Source: Ruminococcus sp. (GTDB lineage: Bacteria > Bacillota > Clostridia > Oscillospirales > Acutalibacteraceae). From it: a stretch of 6,981 nt of DNA. Below are positions 1-6,524 of this stretch, piece by piece. Each line of letters opens with the position of its first letter. Position 1 is the stretch's first letter. The stretch is from NCBI GenBank assembly GCA_023667385.1, contig JAMPAE010000078.1, forward strand, positions 1-6,981, read 5' to 3'. The position numbers were made by a program, and so were the translations under genes. The notes beneath the pieces were generated by a model. That model was not told the origin of the DNA and made no database searches. It was given only the letters and a program-made list of their open reading frames with translations.

Positions 1-1131
1 AAGCTCCAAATCCGCAATACGCCTTAAAAGAGCTTTGTTGTCTGTGTCAAGCTTTGGTGAGGAAAGGCGGATGACCGTCATTTCCATTTCAATTCTGCGG
101 TTAACGCCACGCTTGATGTTCGCCATTGCGTTTTGAAGCAAATCAATTGAATATAGAATTGCTTCAAGCGTGAAGCCTGAGCTTTGCTTTTTATAGCTTT
201 CAAGCTCTTCACTTGTGCAAATGAGCACATTTTCGGCGTGCCTGACGGTTTTGACAATCATCAGGCTGCGGAAATGGTCAATCAAATCTGCACAAAGGCG
301 CTCCATGTCAAATGAATTGCTGTGAAGCGTGTTGATGATTGAAACCGCTTCGGCATTGTCACTGTTGCCGATTGCGTTTGTCAGCTCAAAAAGGTGATCC
401 TTGCCTGTTACACCTGCAACATCATAAACCACCTGCGCAGTGACAGTATCTCCCCTGCCCATGCATTGGTCAAGCGTTGAAAGTGCGTCACGCATTCCGC
501 CGTCTGCAAGGCGGGCAATCAGTGCTGCGGCTTCATCCTCAAGCGTGAAGCCCTCCATGTTTGCAATCTGCATCATTCTTGATGTCATGGCTTCGGGGCT
601 GACACGTTTGAAATCAAAGCGCTGGCAGCGTGAAAGAATTGTCACCGGGAGCTTGTGCACCTCGGTTGTGGCAAGGATAAACTTAACGTGTTCGGGAGGT
701 TCTTCAAGCGTTTTCAAAAGCGCATTGAAAGCGCCGATTGAAAGCATATGCACCTCGTCGATGATGTATACACGATATTTGCAGCTTGCAGGGGCGAAGT
801 TTGATTCATCACGGATGTCACGAATGTTATCAACGCCGTTGTTGCTGGCTGCGTCAATTTCAACAACATCAAGAATTGCACCCGAATCAATACCCTTGCA
901 AATTTCACATTCATTGCAGGGGTTACCGTTAACAGGATGCAGGCAGTTGACAGCTTTTGCAAGAATTTTTGCACAGGTTGTTTTGCCTGTGCCTCGTGAG
1001 CCTGTGAAAAGATAGGCATGAGAAAGCTTACCCGTTTCAATTTCCCTTGAAAGGGTTGTTGTGATGTGATCTTGCCCAACAACGTCAGAAAACACCTTCG
1101 GTCGGTATTTTCTGTAAAGTACCTGATACAC
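1..1131 (-). CDS. dnaX: DNA polymerase III subunit gamma/tau (dnaX), N-terminal part, runs off the left edge
   Basis: This is the clamp-loader ATPase subunit that loads the sliding clamp and couples polymerases at the replication fork. The 377 codons present begin MYQVLYRKYRP, a near-universal dnaX start. In order they hold Walker A GSRGTGKTT (residues 44-52), a zinc-binding cysteine set C63, C72, C75, C78, Walker B IIDEVH (123-128), the NALLKTLEEPP segment (136-146), ATTE sensor 1 (154-157), the SRC arginine-finger motif (167-169) and sensor 2 GGMRDALS (211-218). The rest of clamp-loader domain III follows; the tau-specific C-terminus lies outside. The start is GTG (1129-1131): an in-frame TAA lies about 15 codons upstream, and AAGGCGGTGA (1136-1145) is a near-perfect Shine-Dalgarno. 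No separate dnaX promoter is clear, so read-through from the SRP RNA upstream is possible. No frameshift is seen in the part present. Confidence 0.97.
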   Translation of the reverse strand, partial: MYQVLYRKYRPKVFSDVVGQDHITTTLSREIETGKLSHAYLFTGSRGTGKTTCAKILAKAVNCLHPVNGNPCNECEICKGIDSGAILDVVEIDAASNNGVDNIRDIRDESNFAPASCKYRVYIIDEVHMLSIGAFNALLKTLEEPPEHVKFILATTEVHKLPVTILSRCQRFDFKRVSPEAMTSRMMQIANMEGFTLEDEAAALIARLADGGMRDALSTLDQCMGRGDTVTAQVVYDVAGVTGKDHLFELTNAIGNSDNAEAVSIINTLHSNSFDMERLCADLIDHFRSLMIVKTVRHAENVLICTSEELESYKKQSSGFTLEAILYSIDLLQNAMANIKRGVNRRIEMEMTVIRLSSPKLDTDNKALLRRIADLEL

Positions 1132-1135
1132 TGAC

Positions 1136-1145
1136 TCACCGCCTT
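1136..1145 (-). promoter_or_regulatory. Ribosome binding site deciding the dnaX GTG start
   Basis: On the minus strand AAGGCGGTGA matches the anti-Shine-Dalgarno complement AAGGAGGTGA at nine of ten bases and ends 4 nt before GTG. The GTG inside this motif (1137-1139) opens a different frame, which gives an unrelated 141-codon reading of the same DNA. The conserved MYQVLYRKYRP start selects the later GTG. Confidence 0.8.
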
Positions 1146-1168
1146 TTTATAGTCATGAACGTTCCTGC

Positions 1169-1183
1169 AAAAAAACAGGCAGG
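1169..1183 (-). terminator. Probable intrinsic terminator at the 3' end of the SRP RNA
   Basis: Seven T residues (minus strand, 1169-1175) follow directly on CCTGCCTG, the 3' arm of the SRP terminal helix, so the RNA's own closing stem can serve as the terminator hairpin. The same CCTGC can alternatively pair with GCAGG just after the T-tract (1164-1168). Termination may therefore be partial and allow transcription into dnaX, but this is inference. Confidence 0.55.
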
Positions 1184-1331
1184 ATTCATTGATTCGGTCA
1201 CACGGCGGCAGGCAAGCTGTGTCGCACAGTCATTCCGCTTAATGCTGCTCGGTCTCCCGCCTGACATGGTTCACGGCGCCCTGTCGCACAGGACCCACCG
1301 TCGCATGACCCAATTAATGTATCTCGCCTGT
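1169..1331 (-). ncRNA. ffs: Signal recognition particle RNA (4.5S/scRNA type), about 163 nt
   Basis: This is the RNA scaffold of the SRP, which binds Ffh and targets nascent membrane proteins. The minus strand carries the domain IV core: GAACCATGTCAGG, an apical hairpin, then GAGCAGCATTAAG, closely matching my recollection of the Bacillus scRNA in this region, along with GGGTCCTGTGCGACAGG and the later CACAGCTTGCCTG. The apical stem CGG/CCG (1257-1259 with 1250-1252) closes a GAGA tetraloop (1253-1256). The two ends pair over about 34 nt with few mismatches: ACAGGCG near 1331 with CGCCTGT-like sequence at about 1175-1183, then CATTAATT and GGTCATGCGACGG with their partners near 1187-1207. I see no Alu-type domain, so it looks like a short, extended-stem form. 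Ends are inferred from pairing and the T-tract. Placement just upstream of dnaX is common in Firmicutes. Confidence 0.93.
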
Positions 1332-1372
1332 AATTAACATAGCTGAACTGATTTCGGATAGTTACCTGATTT

Positions 1373-1401
1373 ATTATAATATAAACACAGCTTAAAATCA
1401 A
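1373..1401 (-). promoter_or_regulatory. Sigma-A promoter for the SRP RNA
   Basis: TTGATT (1396-1401) and a perfect TATAAT (1373-1378) are separated by 17 bp. The predicted start is near 1366, about 35 nt upstream of the paired 5' end of the SRP RNA, so a 5' leader may be trimmed. The sequence above the -35 (about 1402-1420) is A/T-rich and could act as an UP element, as is common for stable RNA promoters. Confidence 0.8.
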
Positions 1402-1445
1402 GCCTTTTTTCAATATTTATCACCACGTTATTATGTCAGCGGCAC

Positions 1446-1474
1446 TTGAAAACAAAAACAATATAAGATATAAT
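1446..1474 (+). promoter_or_regulatory. Sigma-A promoter for the GH20 operon
   Basis: TTGAAA (1446-1451), a 17-bp spacer and a perfect TATAAT (1469-1474). Transcription should start near 1481, leaving a leader of about 50 nt before the ATG at 1532. It is divergent from the SRP RNA promoter, with 44 bp between the two -35 boxes. I see no clear catabolite-response or NagR-type operator. Confidence 0.75.
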
Positions 1475-1491
1475 GATAGCATTAATACGAA

Positions 1492-1535
1492 GAAAGGAAC
1501 AACGCACACAAGCGTTGATTAAAAATCCAACATGA
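1492..1535 (+). promoter_or_regulatory. Unusual translation leader of the first GH20 gene
   Basis: The only Shine-Dalgarno-like sequence, GAAAGGA (1492-1498), lies 33 nt before the ATG, far outside normal spacing. Between them is a small hairpin, AACGC (1501-1505) with GCGTT (1512-1516). A seven-codon frame (TTG at 1515, TGA at 1533-1535) overlaps the ATG start. An in-frame TAA at 1520 rules out an upstream start for the enzyme. Whether any of this regulates translation is unknown. Confidence 0.4.
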
Positions 1536-3109
1536 AATTCAGTATCATACCTGAACCTCAGGAATTTAAAATTGTTTCAGATGAAGCAGTGTTCTCCCTG
1601 ACCGATTATGCTTTCATTGATTTCCCTGACGAGTGTCAGAATGCAGTTAAAAATCTGCTTGATTTCACAGCAAAGGTTTTTGAAATCACACCCATCGGCT
1701 CCGGAAAGGAAAGCATTGTTTTCAAGCATGATGACAGCATCACAAACAAAGAGGGCTATCGTTTGGTTGTGAGCTATGACAACATTTTGATTCATTACAG
1801 TGCAGAAGCCGGTGCTTTTTATGCTGTTCAAACACTCAAGCAGCTTCTTTTGCAGGGCGATTGCAAACTTCCTCAGCTTGAAATTGCTGATTATCCACGC
1901 TATGAATATCGTGGTTTTATGCTTGACGTCAGCAGGTACTTTTATTCAGTTGACGCAGTCAAGCTGTTCCTTGATGCAATGGCACTGCACAAGCTCAACC
2001 GTTTCCACTGGCATTTGACCGACGACCAAGGCTGGCGTGTTGAACTTTATAATCATCTTCTGCTTGCGCAAATCGGCGGCTTCCGTGCCTACACAAACTT
2101 TGGGCACAAACCTCACGGCGGCTTTTATTCAAAGCAGGACATTGCCGAAATCATTGAATATGCGCACGAAAGATATATCACCGTGATTCCCGAAATTGAT
2201 TCACCGGGTCACAGTGTTTCTGCAATTGCCGCTTATCCTGAGCTTTCATGCTTCAACCGTGAGCTTCAGGTTGCAACTCACACCGGCGTTAAGCATGACG
2301 TTTTGTGCGTTGGAAAAGAAAGCACGTTTGAATTCATGTTCTCAGTTTTCGATGAGCTTTGCGAAATGTTTCCCGATAAAATCATACATATCGGCGCAGA
2401 CGAAGTGCCGACAACAAGGTGGCAGCTTTGCCCGCATTGCCAAAAGCGCATGAAAGATAACGGGCTGAAAAATGAGCATGAGCTTCACACATATTATCTC
2501 AACCGCATTGCAGAGCACATCAAAAGCAAAGGCTTTGAGGTCATCATGTGGAACGATGAAATTCCCAGCACAGTTTCAAAAGACATCATCTGGGAATATT
2601 GGAACACTGCACAGAGCAATCAGCTCATGGCAACCGAGGTGAACGCTTCAAGAAGAATCATCAACTCTTTCCGCCCATATTATCTTGATTTACCTTATGG
2701 CACAACAAATCTCAGGCAGTGCTATGAATATGAGCCTGACCTGAGCGATGTGACTGAGGAAAACCGTCCGAACATTTTGGGCGTTGAAGCTTGTCTTTGG
2801 TCTGAATATGTTCCGACGATGAAAAAAGCAGGCTACTGCACGTTCCCAAGGCTCGGTGCCTATTGTGAAACCGCATGGACAAGCAAAGCAAACAAAAGCT
2901 ATGAAAATTTTGAGCAGAAGCTTTCCGCTTATTACAAGCTGCTTGATACCCTGCCGTTTGACTATGCGTCGCCGAAGCAAGCCATGCCGAAGCCAATCAG
3001 GAAGTATGGCTACCTGCTCTATTTTGAAAGAAGGAAGCTTCACTGGCAGGGACTGCATAATATCATTGACAACAACCGTGTTAAAAAACTGGCGGAAAAG
3101 CAAAAATAA
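1532..3109 (+). CDS. GH20 beta-N-acetylhexosaminidase, cytoplasmic, first of two paralogues
   Basis: An exo-acting enzyme that removes terminal beta-linked N-acetylglucosamine or N-acetylgalactosamine by substrate-assisted catalysis. The 525 residues form an N-terminal GH20b-like domain (about 1-120) and a TIM-barrel catalytic domain. Visible family features are R127-G128 with D132 and R135, HWHLTDDQGW (159-168), PEIDSPGH (220-227), the catalytic pair D290-E291 in HIGADE, WEYW, the YYLD motif (Y383-D386) whose Tyr should contact the acetamido group, and a C-terminal LWSEY...FPRLGAYCETAW block. There is no signal peptide or anchor, so it should act on imported oligosaccharides. The basic tail of about 60 residues after the barrel matches no domain I know. 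ATG 1532 is fixed by an in-frame stop at 1520. Its stop codon directly precedes the ribosome binding site of the second gene. The exact substrate cannot be told from sequence. Confidence 0.93.
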   Translation: MKFSIIPEPQEFKIVSDEAVFSLTDYAFIDFPDECQNAVKNLLDFTAKVFEITPIGSGKESIVFKHDDSITNKEGYRLVVSYDNILIHYSAEAGAFYAVQTLKQLLLQGDCKLPQLEIADYPRYEYRGFMLDVSRYFYSVDAVKLFLDAMALHKLNRFHWHLTDDQGWRVELYNHLLLAQIGGFRAYTNFGHKPHGGFYSKQDIAEIIEYAHERYITVIPEIDSPGHSVSAIAAYPELSCFNRELQVATHTGVKHDVLCVGKESTFEFMFSVFDELCEMFPDKIIHIGADEVPTTRWQLCPHCQKRMKDNGLKNEHELHTYYLNRIAEHIKSKGFEVIMWNDEIPSTVSKDIIWEYWNTAQSNQLMATEVNASRRIINSFRPYYLDLPYGTTNLRQCYEYEPDLSDVTEENRPNILGVEACLWSEYVPTMKKAGYCTFPRLGAYCETAWTSKANKSYENFEQKLSAYYKLLDTLPFDYASPKQAMPKPIRKYGYLLYFERRKLHWQGLHNIIDNNRVKKLAEKQK

Positions 3110-3115
3110 GGAGGG
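3110..3115 (+). promoter_or_regulatory. Strong ribosome binding site of the second GH20 gene
   Basis: GGAGGG starts on the base after the TAA of the first gene and ends 6 nt before ATG 3122. The 12-nt gap has no room for a promoter, which supports co-transcription and likely translational coupling. It contrasts with the poor site in front of the first gene. Confidence 0.85.
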
Positions 3116-3121
3116 TAAGAA

Positions 3122-4726
3122 ATGTCGAACCTGATTCCGATGCCTAAAAATATAATCGAAACCACAGACAGATATTCATTTGAAAAAAGTAATGCATCCT
3201 TTTTTGCAAGCCCTGAGCTTTCAAAAATTGAGGGAATGCTTGAGCTTATAATGCGCTGCCCTTTCAAAAGCAGCAGTGAAAGCCCGTGCATCAGCTTCAT
3301 TTTTGATGAAAGCGAAGATAAGGAAAGCTATTCGCTGATTATTGACAAAAGCGGAGCAAGAGTTTTTGCATCAGCATTTAACGGTGCATTTTATGGTTTG
3401 CAAACACTCAGACAGCTTTTTGAAGCTGATTTGCCAAACAAAAAAATCCTTTTTGCCAACTACACAAGAATCACCAATGACAGCCCTGCCTATGGCTGGA
3501 GAGGTTTGCAGCTTGATGAAGGCCGTCACTTTTTCGGCAAGGACGTTGTTAAAAAAATGCTTGATTTCATGGCAATGTATAAACTCAACGTTTTCCATTG
3601 GCATTTGACAGATGACCAGGGCTGGCGAATTGAAATTGAAAAATACCCACTGCTGACCGAAGTCGGAAGCAAGCGTAAATACTCACAAATCGGCAACTGG
3701 CAAAGCCTGAAATGCGACAACACACCCGTCAGCGGATATTACACCAAAGATGACATCAGGGAAATTGTTGAATACGCAAAAGAACGCTGCATTGAAATTG
3801 TTCCCGAAATTGATTTTCCTGCTCACTGTGCATCGGCTTTGGCAAGCTATAACCACCTTGCCTGCCGTGACATTGACTGCGAGGTTCCCGGCTATTTCGG
3901 CGGAAAAATTCCCGAATCACACGGCAATCGCTCATGGAACAGAACCCTTTGCCTCGGCAAGGATGAAGTTTATCAGTTTGTTTTTGATGTTATTGATGAG
4001 GTTGCACCGCTGTTCCCGTTTAAATATTTTCACATCGGCGGTGACGAAGCACCGAAGGATGAATGGAAAAAGTGCAGCCTTTGCCAAAAGAAAATGGCAG
4101 AAAACAACCTTAAAGATGAGGCAGCCTTGCAGGGATATTTCATCAACAGGGTCAACGAACACCTCAAGCAGCACGGCAAAACGCTTGTTGGCTGGAACGA
4201 AGTGCTTCAGGCTGATTTGCTTGACCGTGACATTGTGGTTCAATATTGGACACCGAAAAAAGACAGAAAGGTCACCGACCACATCAAGCAGGGCGGAAAA
4301 ATCATAATGAGCTGCCACAAGTCGTTCTATTTTGATATGCATCACATTGTTGTGCCGACCAAAAGCACTTATACATTCAATCCCCTGAACAACAACGTGC
4401 CAAAGGATATGCTTTCAAGCGTAATCGGCTTTGAGGGTGAGAACTGGACGGAATGGACAGAAAATGAGGAACAGCTTTTCTTCAAAATGTTCAACCGTAC
4501 TCTTGCGCTTTCCGAATGTGTGTGGTCTGACAGCAGCGTCAAAAACTATGATTCTTTCTGCAAGCGCATTCAGCGCCATAAGGATTACATGAATGTCCTC
4601 GGCATTTATTATGGCCCTGATGAAATCACAATGACCCGTGCGGCAGCAAAAAAGGCAATCAAAGCAAAACAAATGGGGCTCAACATCAAAGATTTCAACT
4701 GCGAATTTGAAATGAGCAAAGTATAA
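3122..4726 (+). CDS. GH20 beta-N-acetylhexosaminidase, cytoplasmic, second paralogue
   Basis: The same reaction class as its upstream neighbour: release of terminal beta-linked GlcNAc or GalNAc. The 534 residues carry GAFYGLQTLRQL in the N-terminal domain, R127-G128, D132, R135-H136, HWHLTDDQGW (159-168), PEIDFPAH (228-235), the catalytic pair D308-E309 in HIGGDE, and FYFD (Y403, D405). The late block WTEW...LALSECVW replaces the usual LWTEY...PRLLALAE. Motifs up to residue 168 have the same residue numbers as in the first paralogue, so the pair is collinear there and probably arose by duplication. They then diverge: this one has a longer loop between PEIDFPAH and the catalytic pair, and a different C-terminus. 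There is no signal peptide, so it is cytoplasmic. Divergent active-site loops suggest that the two enzymes differ in aglycone or linkage preference (inference). Confidence 0.93.
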   Translation: MSNLIPMPKNIIETTDRYSFEKSNASFFASPELSKIEGMLELIMRCPFKSSSESPCISFIFDESEDKESYSLIIDKSGARVFASAFNGAFYGLQTLRQLFEADLPNKKILFANYTRITNDSPAYGWRGLQLDEGRHFFGKDVVKKMLDFMAMYKLNVFHWHLTDDQGWRIEIEKYPLLTEVGSKRKYSQIGNWQSLKCDNTPVSGYYTKDDIREIVEYAKERCIEIVPEIDFPAHCASALASYNHLACRDIDCEVPGYFGGKIPESHGNRSWNRTLCLGKDEVYQFVFDVIDEVAPLFPFKYFHIGGDEAPKDEWKKCSLCQKKMAENNLKDEAALQGYFINRVNEHLKQHGKTLVGWNEVLQADLLDRDIVVQYWTPKKDRKVTDHIKQGGKIIMSCHKSFYFDMHHIVVPTKSTYTFNPLNNNVPKDMLSSVIGFEGENWTEWTENEEQLFFKMFNRTLALSECVWSDSSVKNYDSFCKRIQRHKDYMNVLGIYYGPDEITMTRAAAKKAIKAKQMGLNIKDFNCEFEMSKV

Positions 4727-4734
4727 GACTGAAT

Positions 4735-4768
4735 AAAAGGCAGACGAAAAATCTGCCTTTTTATTTTT
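4735..4768 (+). terminator. Intrinsic terminator between convergent genes, probably bidirectional
   Basis: A 10-bp perfect stem, AAAAGGCAGA (4735-4744) with TCTGCCTTTT (4752-4761), has a 7-nt loop CGAAAAA and is followed by TATTTTT. It ends the GH20 operon. Read on the minus strand, the same stem ends in TTTT just after the TAA (4767-4769) of the binding-protein gene, so it can serve both. Confidence 0.9.
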
Positions 4769-6293
4769 AGCTGCGAATTTCTCTCACTGTGATGTATCCT
4801 GCCTGGGCAATGCATTTTTGTCCCTCATCTGTCAGCATCCAATCAAGGAATTTGCCGCCCACTTCATTTTCATCTCCGTGCCTGATGACGCCGTAGTAGT
4901 TCGTTGTGAACGGATACTTTTCGCTTCTGATATTATCATCGGTTGGTGCAATGCCGTTGATGGCAATGGTTTTGATGTTGTCGTTTTTATAAAGCGTGTC
5001 GATGTAATATCTGTAAGTATAGCCAAGGCTTGCGGTTTTGTTTTTATATTCGGCAACAGCGTCAACAAGCGTTCCCATGCCGGCAATAACCTTGATTTCA
5101 ATTGGGTCAATCATGTCTCTGCCACCCATGACAAGGTTTTCCATTGCTGTTTGACTGCCGGAATTTTCCTCACGCTGATAGGCAACGATTTTTTCGTTCT
5201 TGCCGCCGACTTCCTTCCAGTTTTTGATTTTGCCGCTGTAAATATCTCTGACCTGCTCCACTGTCAGGCTTTCAATCGGGTTATCTTTATGCGTGATAAA
5301 TACAAACGCATCAAAGCAAACAGGCTTTTTAACAAGCTCAACGTTTGCCTTTTTTGCCATCGCAAGTTCTTCATCCGATGGCTCAGTGCCGAGAACAAGG
5401 TCGATGCTTTTGTTCGGTGTCAGCTTAGTATAAACACTGCCGGCATACCAATAGTTATTCTCCATAATCACACGTGAAATAAGATTTTCATAGGCATTGT
5501 GCGTTGTTGAAAACATCACAAAGTCGTTGCAGGTTTCGTCATCCATGCCGAGGTGCTGCCTTGCAAATTCTGCGCCCATCGGCACACAAACAGTTGAGCC
5601 GTCAATGTTGGGGTATGTTCCACGTTCACGGGTCACACGCTCACCACCCCAGTCTTCATCAAATTGCTTTCCCGATTTACCAAACTGAAAAGCTGAGTTT
5701 TTGACAATCTGCTGCCAGTTTTTATCTCTGCCGACCTCTTGATTGATTGAGCTCCATGAGCCTGTTCTGTCAGCACCGCCTGAAACTTCCTCAAAATATT
5801 TAACAATGGCATTATCAATTCTGTAGCCATTTACCACAAAATCAAGCCCTGCAAAAATGAAAATCACGGTTGCAACAATGAAGCACACTGCGGGCACAGC
5901 CTTTTTTGCAACGATACTGTCAATCACAGCAACAGCACATCTGACAGTGCCAAGCATGGCGCATACCGGAAGCGAAAATATTACGTCATAAATGTCAATT
6001 ACTCCTGTCGGACCGAAAAACAAAATTGCAAAAAGCACTGCCGCCGGAACAAACAATGACGGAGTAAGAATATATTTCGGCGCTTTCAGCCGTCTGAGCA
6101 AAAGCGTTTCTGCGCCGGCAACAACGGCTGTGAGCGCAGCACAAATTGCAAGCATCGGGTCTGTATGATTATAAATCAGCACCAGCGTGACAGCACCATA
6201 AAGCACCGAAAACAGCACAAATGCCAAAATTGTCAGAACCACCTTAACAGGCTTATTCATCACTCTTGCGGTTTTTTCTTCGTTCGGATTCAT
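4767..6293 (-). CDS. Membrane-anchored PstS-like substrate-binding protein with about five N-terminal transmembrane segments
   Basis: A 508-residue protein. Residues 1-155 hold about five hydrophobic segments (roughly 17-41, 46-66, 77-95, 102-127, 132-154). Basic residues before segment 1, after segment 2 (RRLK) and after segment 4 (KK) put the N-terminus inside and the rest outside. Residues 225-505 resemble the PstS/PBP-like phosphate-binding family: DGSTV (231-235), LGTEPSDEE (301-309), NPIESLTVEQVRDIYSGKIKNW (338-359), and R374...S378-G379-S380, where PstS has R..(G)SGT. Phosphate or a similar oxyanion is therefore the likely ligand. Typical PstS proteins have only a lipoprotein signal, which is absent here. 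No ABC transporter genes adjoin it, so it may be a sensor, scavenger or orphan receptor rather than a transporter part. ATG 6291-6293 is chosen because GGAGG sits 7 nt upstream and the promoter lies inside any longer reading frame. Confidence 0.85.
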   Translation of the reverse strand: MNPNEEKTARVMNKPVKVVLTILAFVLFSVLYGAVTLVLIYNHTDPMLAICAALTAVVAGAETLLLRRLKAPKYILTPSLFVPAAVLFAILFFGPTGVIDIYDVIFSLPVCAMLGTVRCAVAVIDSIVAKKAVPAVCFIVATVIFIFAGLDFVVNGYRIDNAIVKYFEEVSGGADRTGSWSSINQEVGRDKNWQQIVKNSAFQFGKSGKQFDEDWGGERVTRERGTYPNIDGSTVCVPMGAEFARQHLGMDDETCNDFVMFSTTHNAYENLISRVIMENNYWYAGSVYTKLTPNKSIDLVLGTEPSDEELAMAKKANVELVKKPVCFDAFVFITHKDNPIESLTVEQVRDIYSGKIKNWKEVGGKNEKIVAYQREENSGSQTAMENLVMGGRDMIDPIEIKVIAGMGTLVDAVAEYKNKTASLGYTYRYYIDTLYKNDNIKTIAINGIAPTDDNIRSEKYPFTTNYYGVIRHGDENEVGGKFLDWMLTDEGQKCIAQAGYITVREIRS

Positions 6294-6300
6294 GTAAACC

Positions 6301-6305
6301 CCTCC
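6301..6305 (-). promoter_or_regulatory. Ribosome binding site fixing the start of the PstS-like gene
   Basis: On the minus strand GGAGG (followed by GG) lies 7 nt before the ATG at 6291-6293. This picks the 508-residue form over an in-frame start 51 codons upstream at 6446, which has no comparable site. Confidence 0.85.
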
Positions 6306-6320
6306 TTTTTTGATAATATC

Positions 6321-6349
6321 ATAATACAGACGGATAAAAGATATATCAA
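6321..6349 (-). promoter_or_regulatory. Sigma-A promoter of the PstS-like gene
   Basis: On the minus strand, TTGATA (6344-6349), a 17-bp spacer and TATTAT (6321-6326). Transcription should begin near 6314, giving a leader of about 20 nt. The repeat array at 6356-6393 lies 6 bp upstream of the -35, a position suited to an activator contacting RNA polymerase. Confidence 0.75.
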
Positions 6350-6355
6350 TAGCTT

Positions 6356-6393
6356 TAAGAAAATCGTAAGAAACGTAAGAAAATCTTAAGAAA
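6356..6393 (-). promoter_or_regulatory. Four direct repeats of TTTCTTA, candidate Pho-box-like operator
   Basis: On the minus strand, exact TTTCTTA heptamers occupy 6387-6393, 6376-6382, 6367-6373 and 6356-6362, so their starts are 11, 9 and 11 bp apart. The spacers are AGAT, CG and CGAT. Direct repeats at about 11 bp just upstream of the -35 are the binding pattern of OmpR-family regulators such as PhoB/PhoP, and the downstream gene is PstS-like. The heptamer itself differs from the E. coli and Bacillus consensus as I remember them, so the regulator's identity is inference. Confidence 0.65.
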
Positions 6394-6459
6394 TGGGGGA
6401 TAGTTCTTAATCGTCTCATCAGTTCTGCACATGGTTTGGTGTTCATGCAACCGGATGGG

Positions 6460-6479
6460 GTTAATCCTATGATTTACCC
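6460..6479. repeat. GTTAATCC...GATTTACCC repeat, copy 1
   Basis: GTTAATCC, spacer TAT, GATTTACCC. A second copy lies at 6584-6602. With the preceding GG it also forms an imperfect hairpin: GGGTTAATC pairs with GATTTACCC except at one position. Confidence 0.55.
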
Positions 6480-6498
6480 TTTCTGTCAAAAACACCAA

Positions 6499-6524
6499 TC
6501 ACAGGCGGCCGACGGTCGCCCCTA
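6499..6524 (+). repeat. Palindromic dispersed repeat, copy 1
   Basis: A 26-bp unit reading TCACA, core GGCGGCCGACGGTCGCC, then CCTA (overlapping ends counted once). It is 24/26 identical to the copy at 6939-6964 and in the same orientation. The core folds as a 7-bp stem with a 3-nt loop and one G-U pair. A T/C-rich tract follows. Confidence 0.75.

Noticed and set aside
440..1015. 191-codon plus-strand frame
   Set aside because: It is antisense to dnaX, whose frame carries all family motifs, and has no recognisable domain or ribosome binding site.
714..1139. 141-codon minus-strand frame beginning at GTG 1139
   Set aside because: It overlaps dnaX in another frame. The conserved gamma/tau motifs are read from GTG 1131.
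1155..1413. Short frames on both strands across the SRP RNA (1155-1337 plus, 1198-1413 minus)
   Set aside because: The DNA is explained by the SRP RNA and its promoter; the frames are incidental.
3750..4345. 185-codon plus-strand and 137-codon minus-strand frames inside the second GH20 gene
   Set aside because: Both overlap the catalytic region of a clear GH20 gene and show no family features.
4818..5477. 219-codon plus-strand frame
   Set aside because: It is antisense to the PstS-like gene, has no ribosome binding site and no recognisable motif.
6294..6446. 51-codon N-terminal extension of the PstS-like protein, starting at 6446
   Set aside because: The -35/-10 promoter and the TTTCTTA array lie inside it, and the GGAGG site serves the ATG at 6293. 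The extension looks like chance translation of regulatory DNA.
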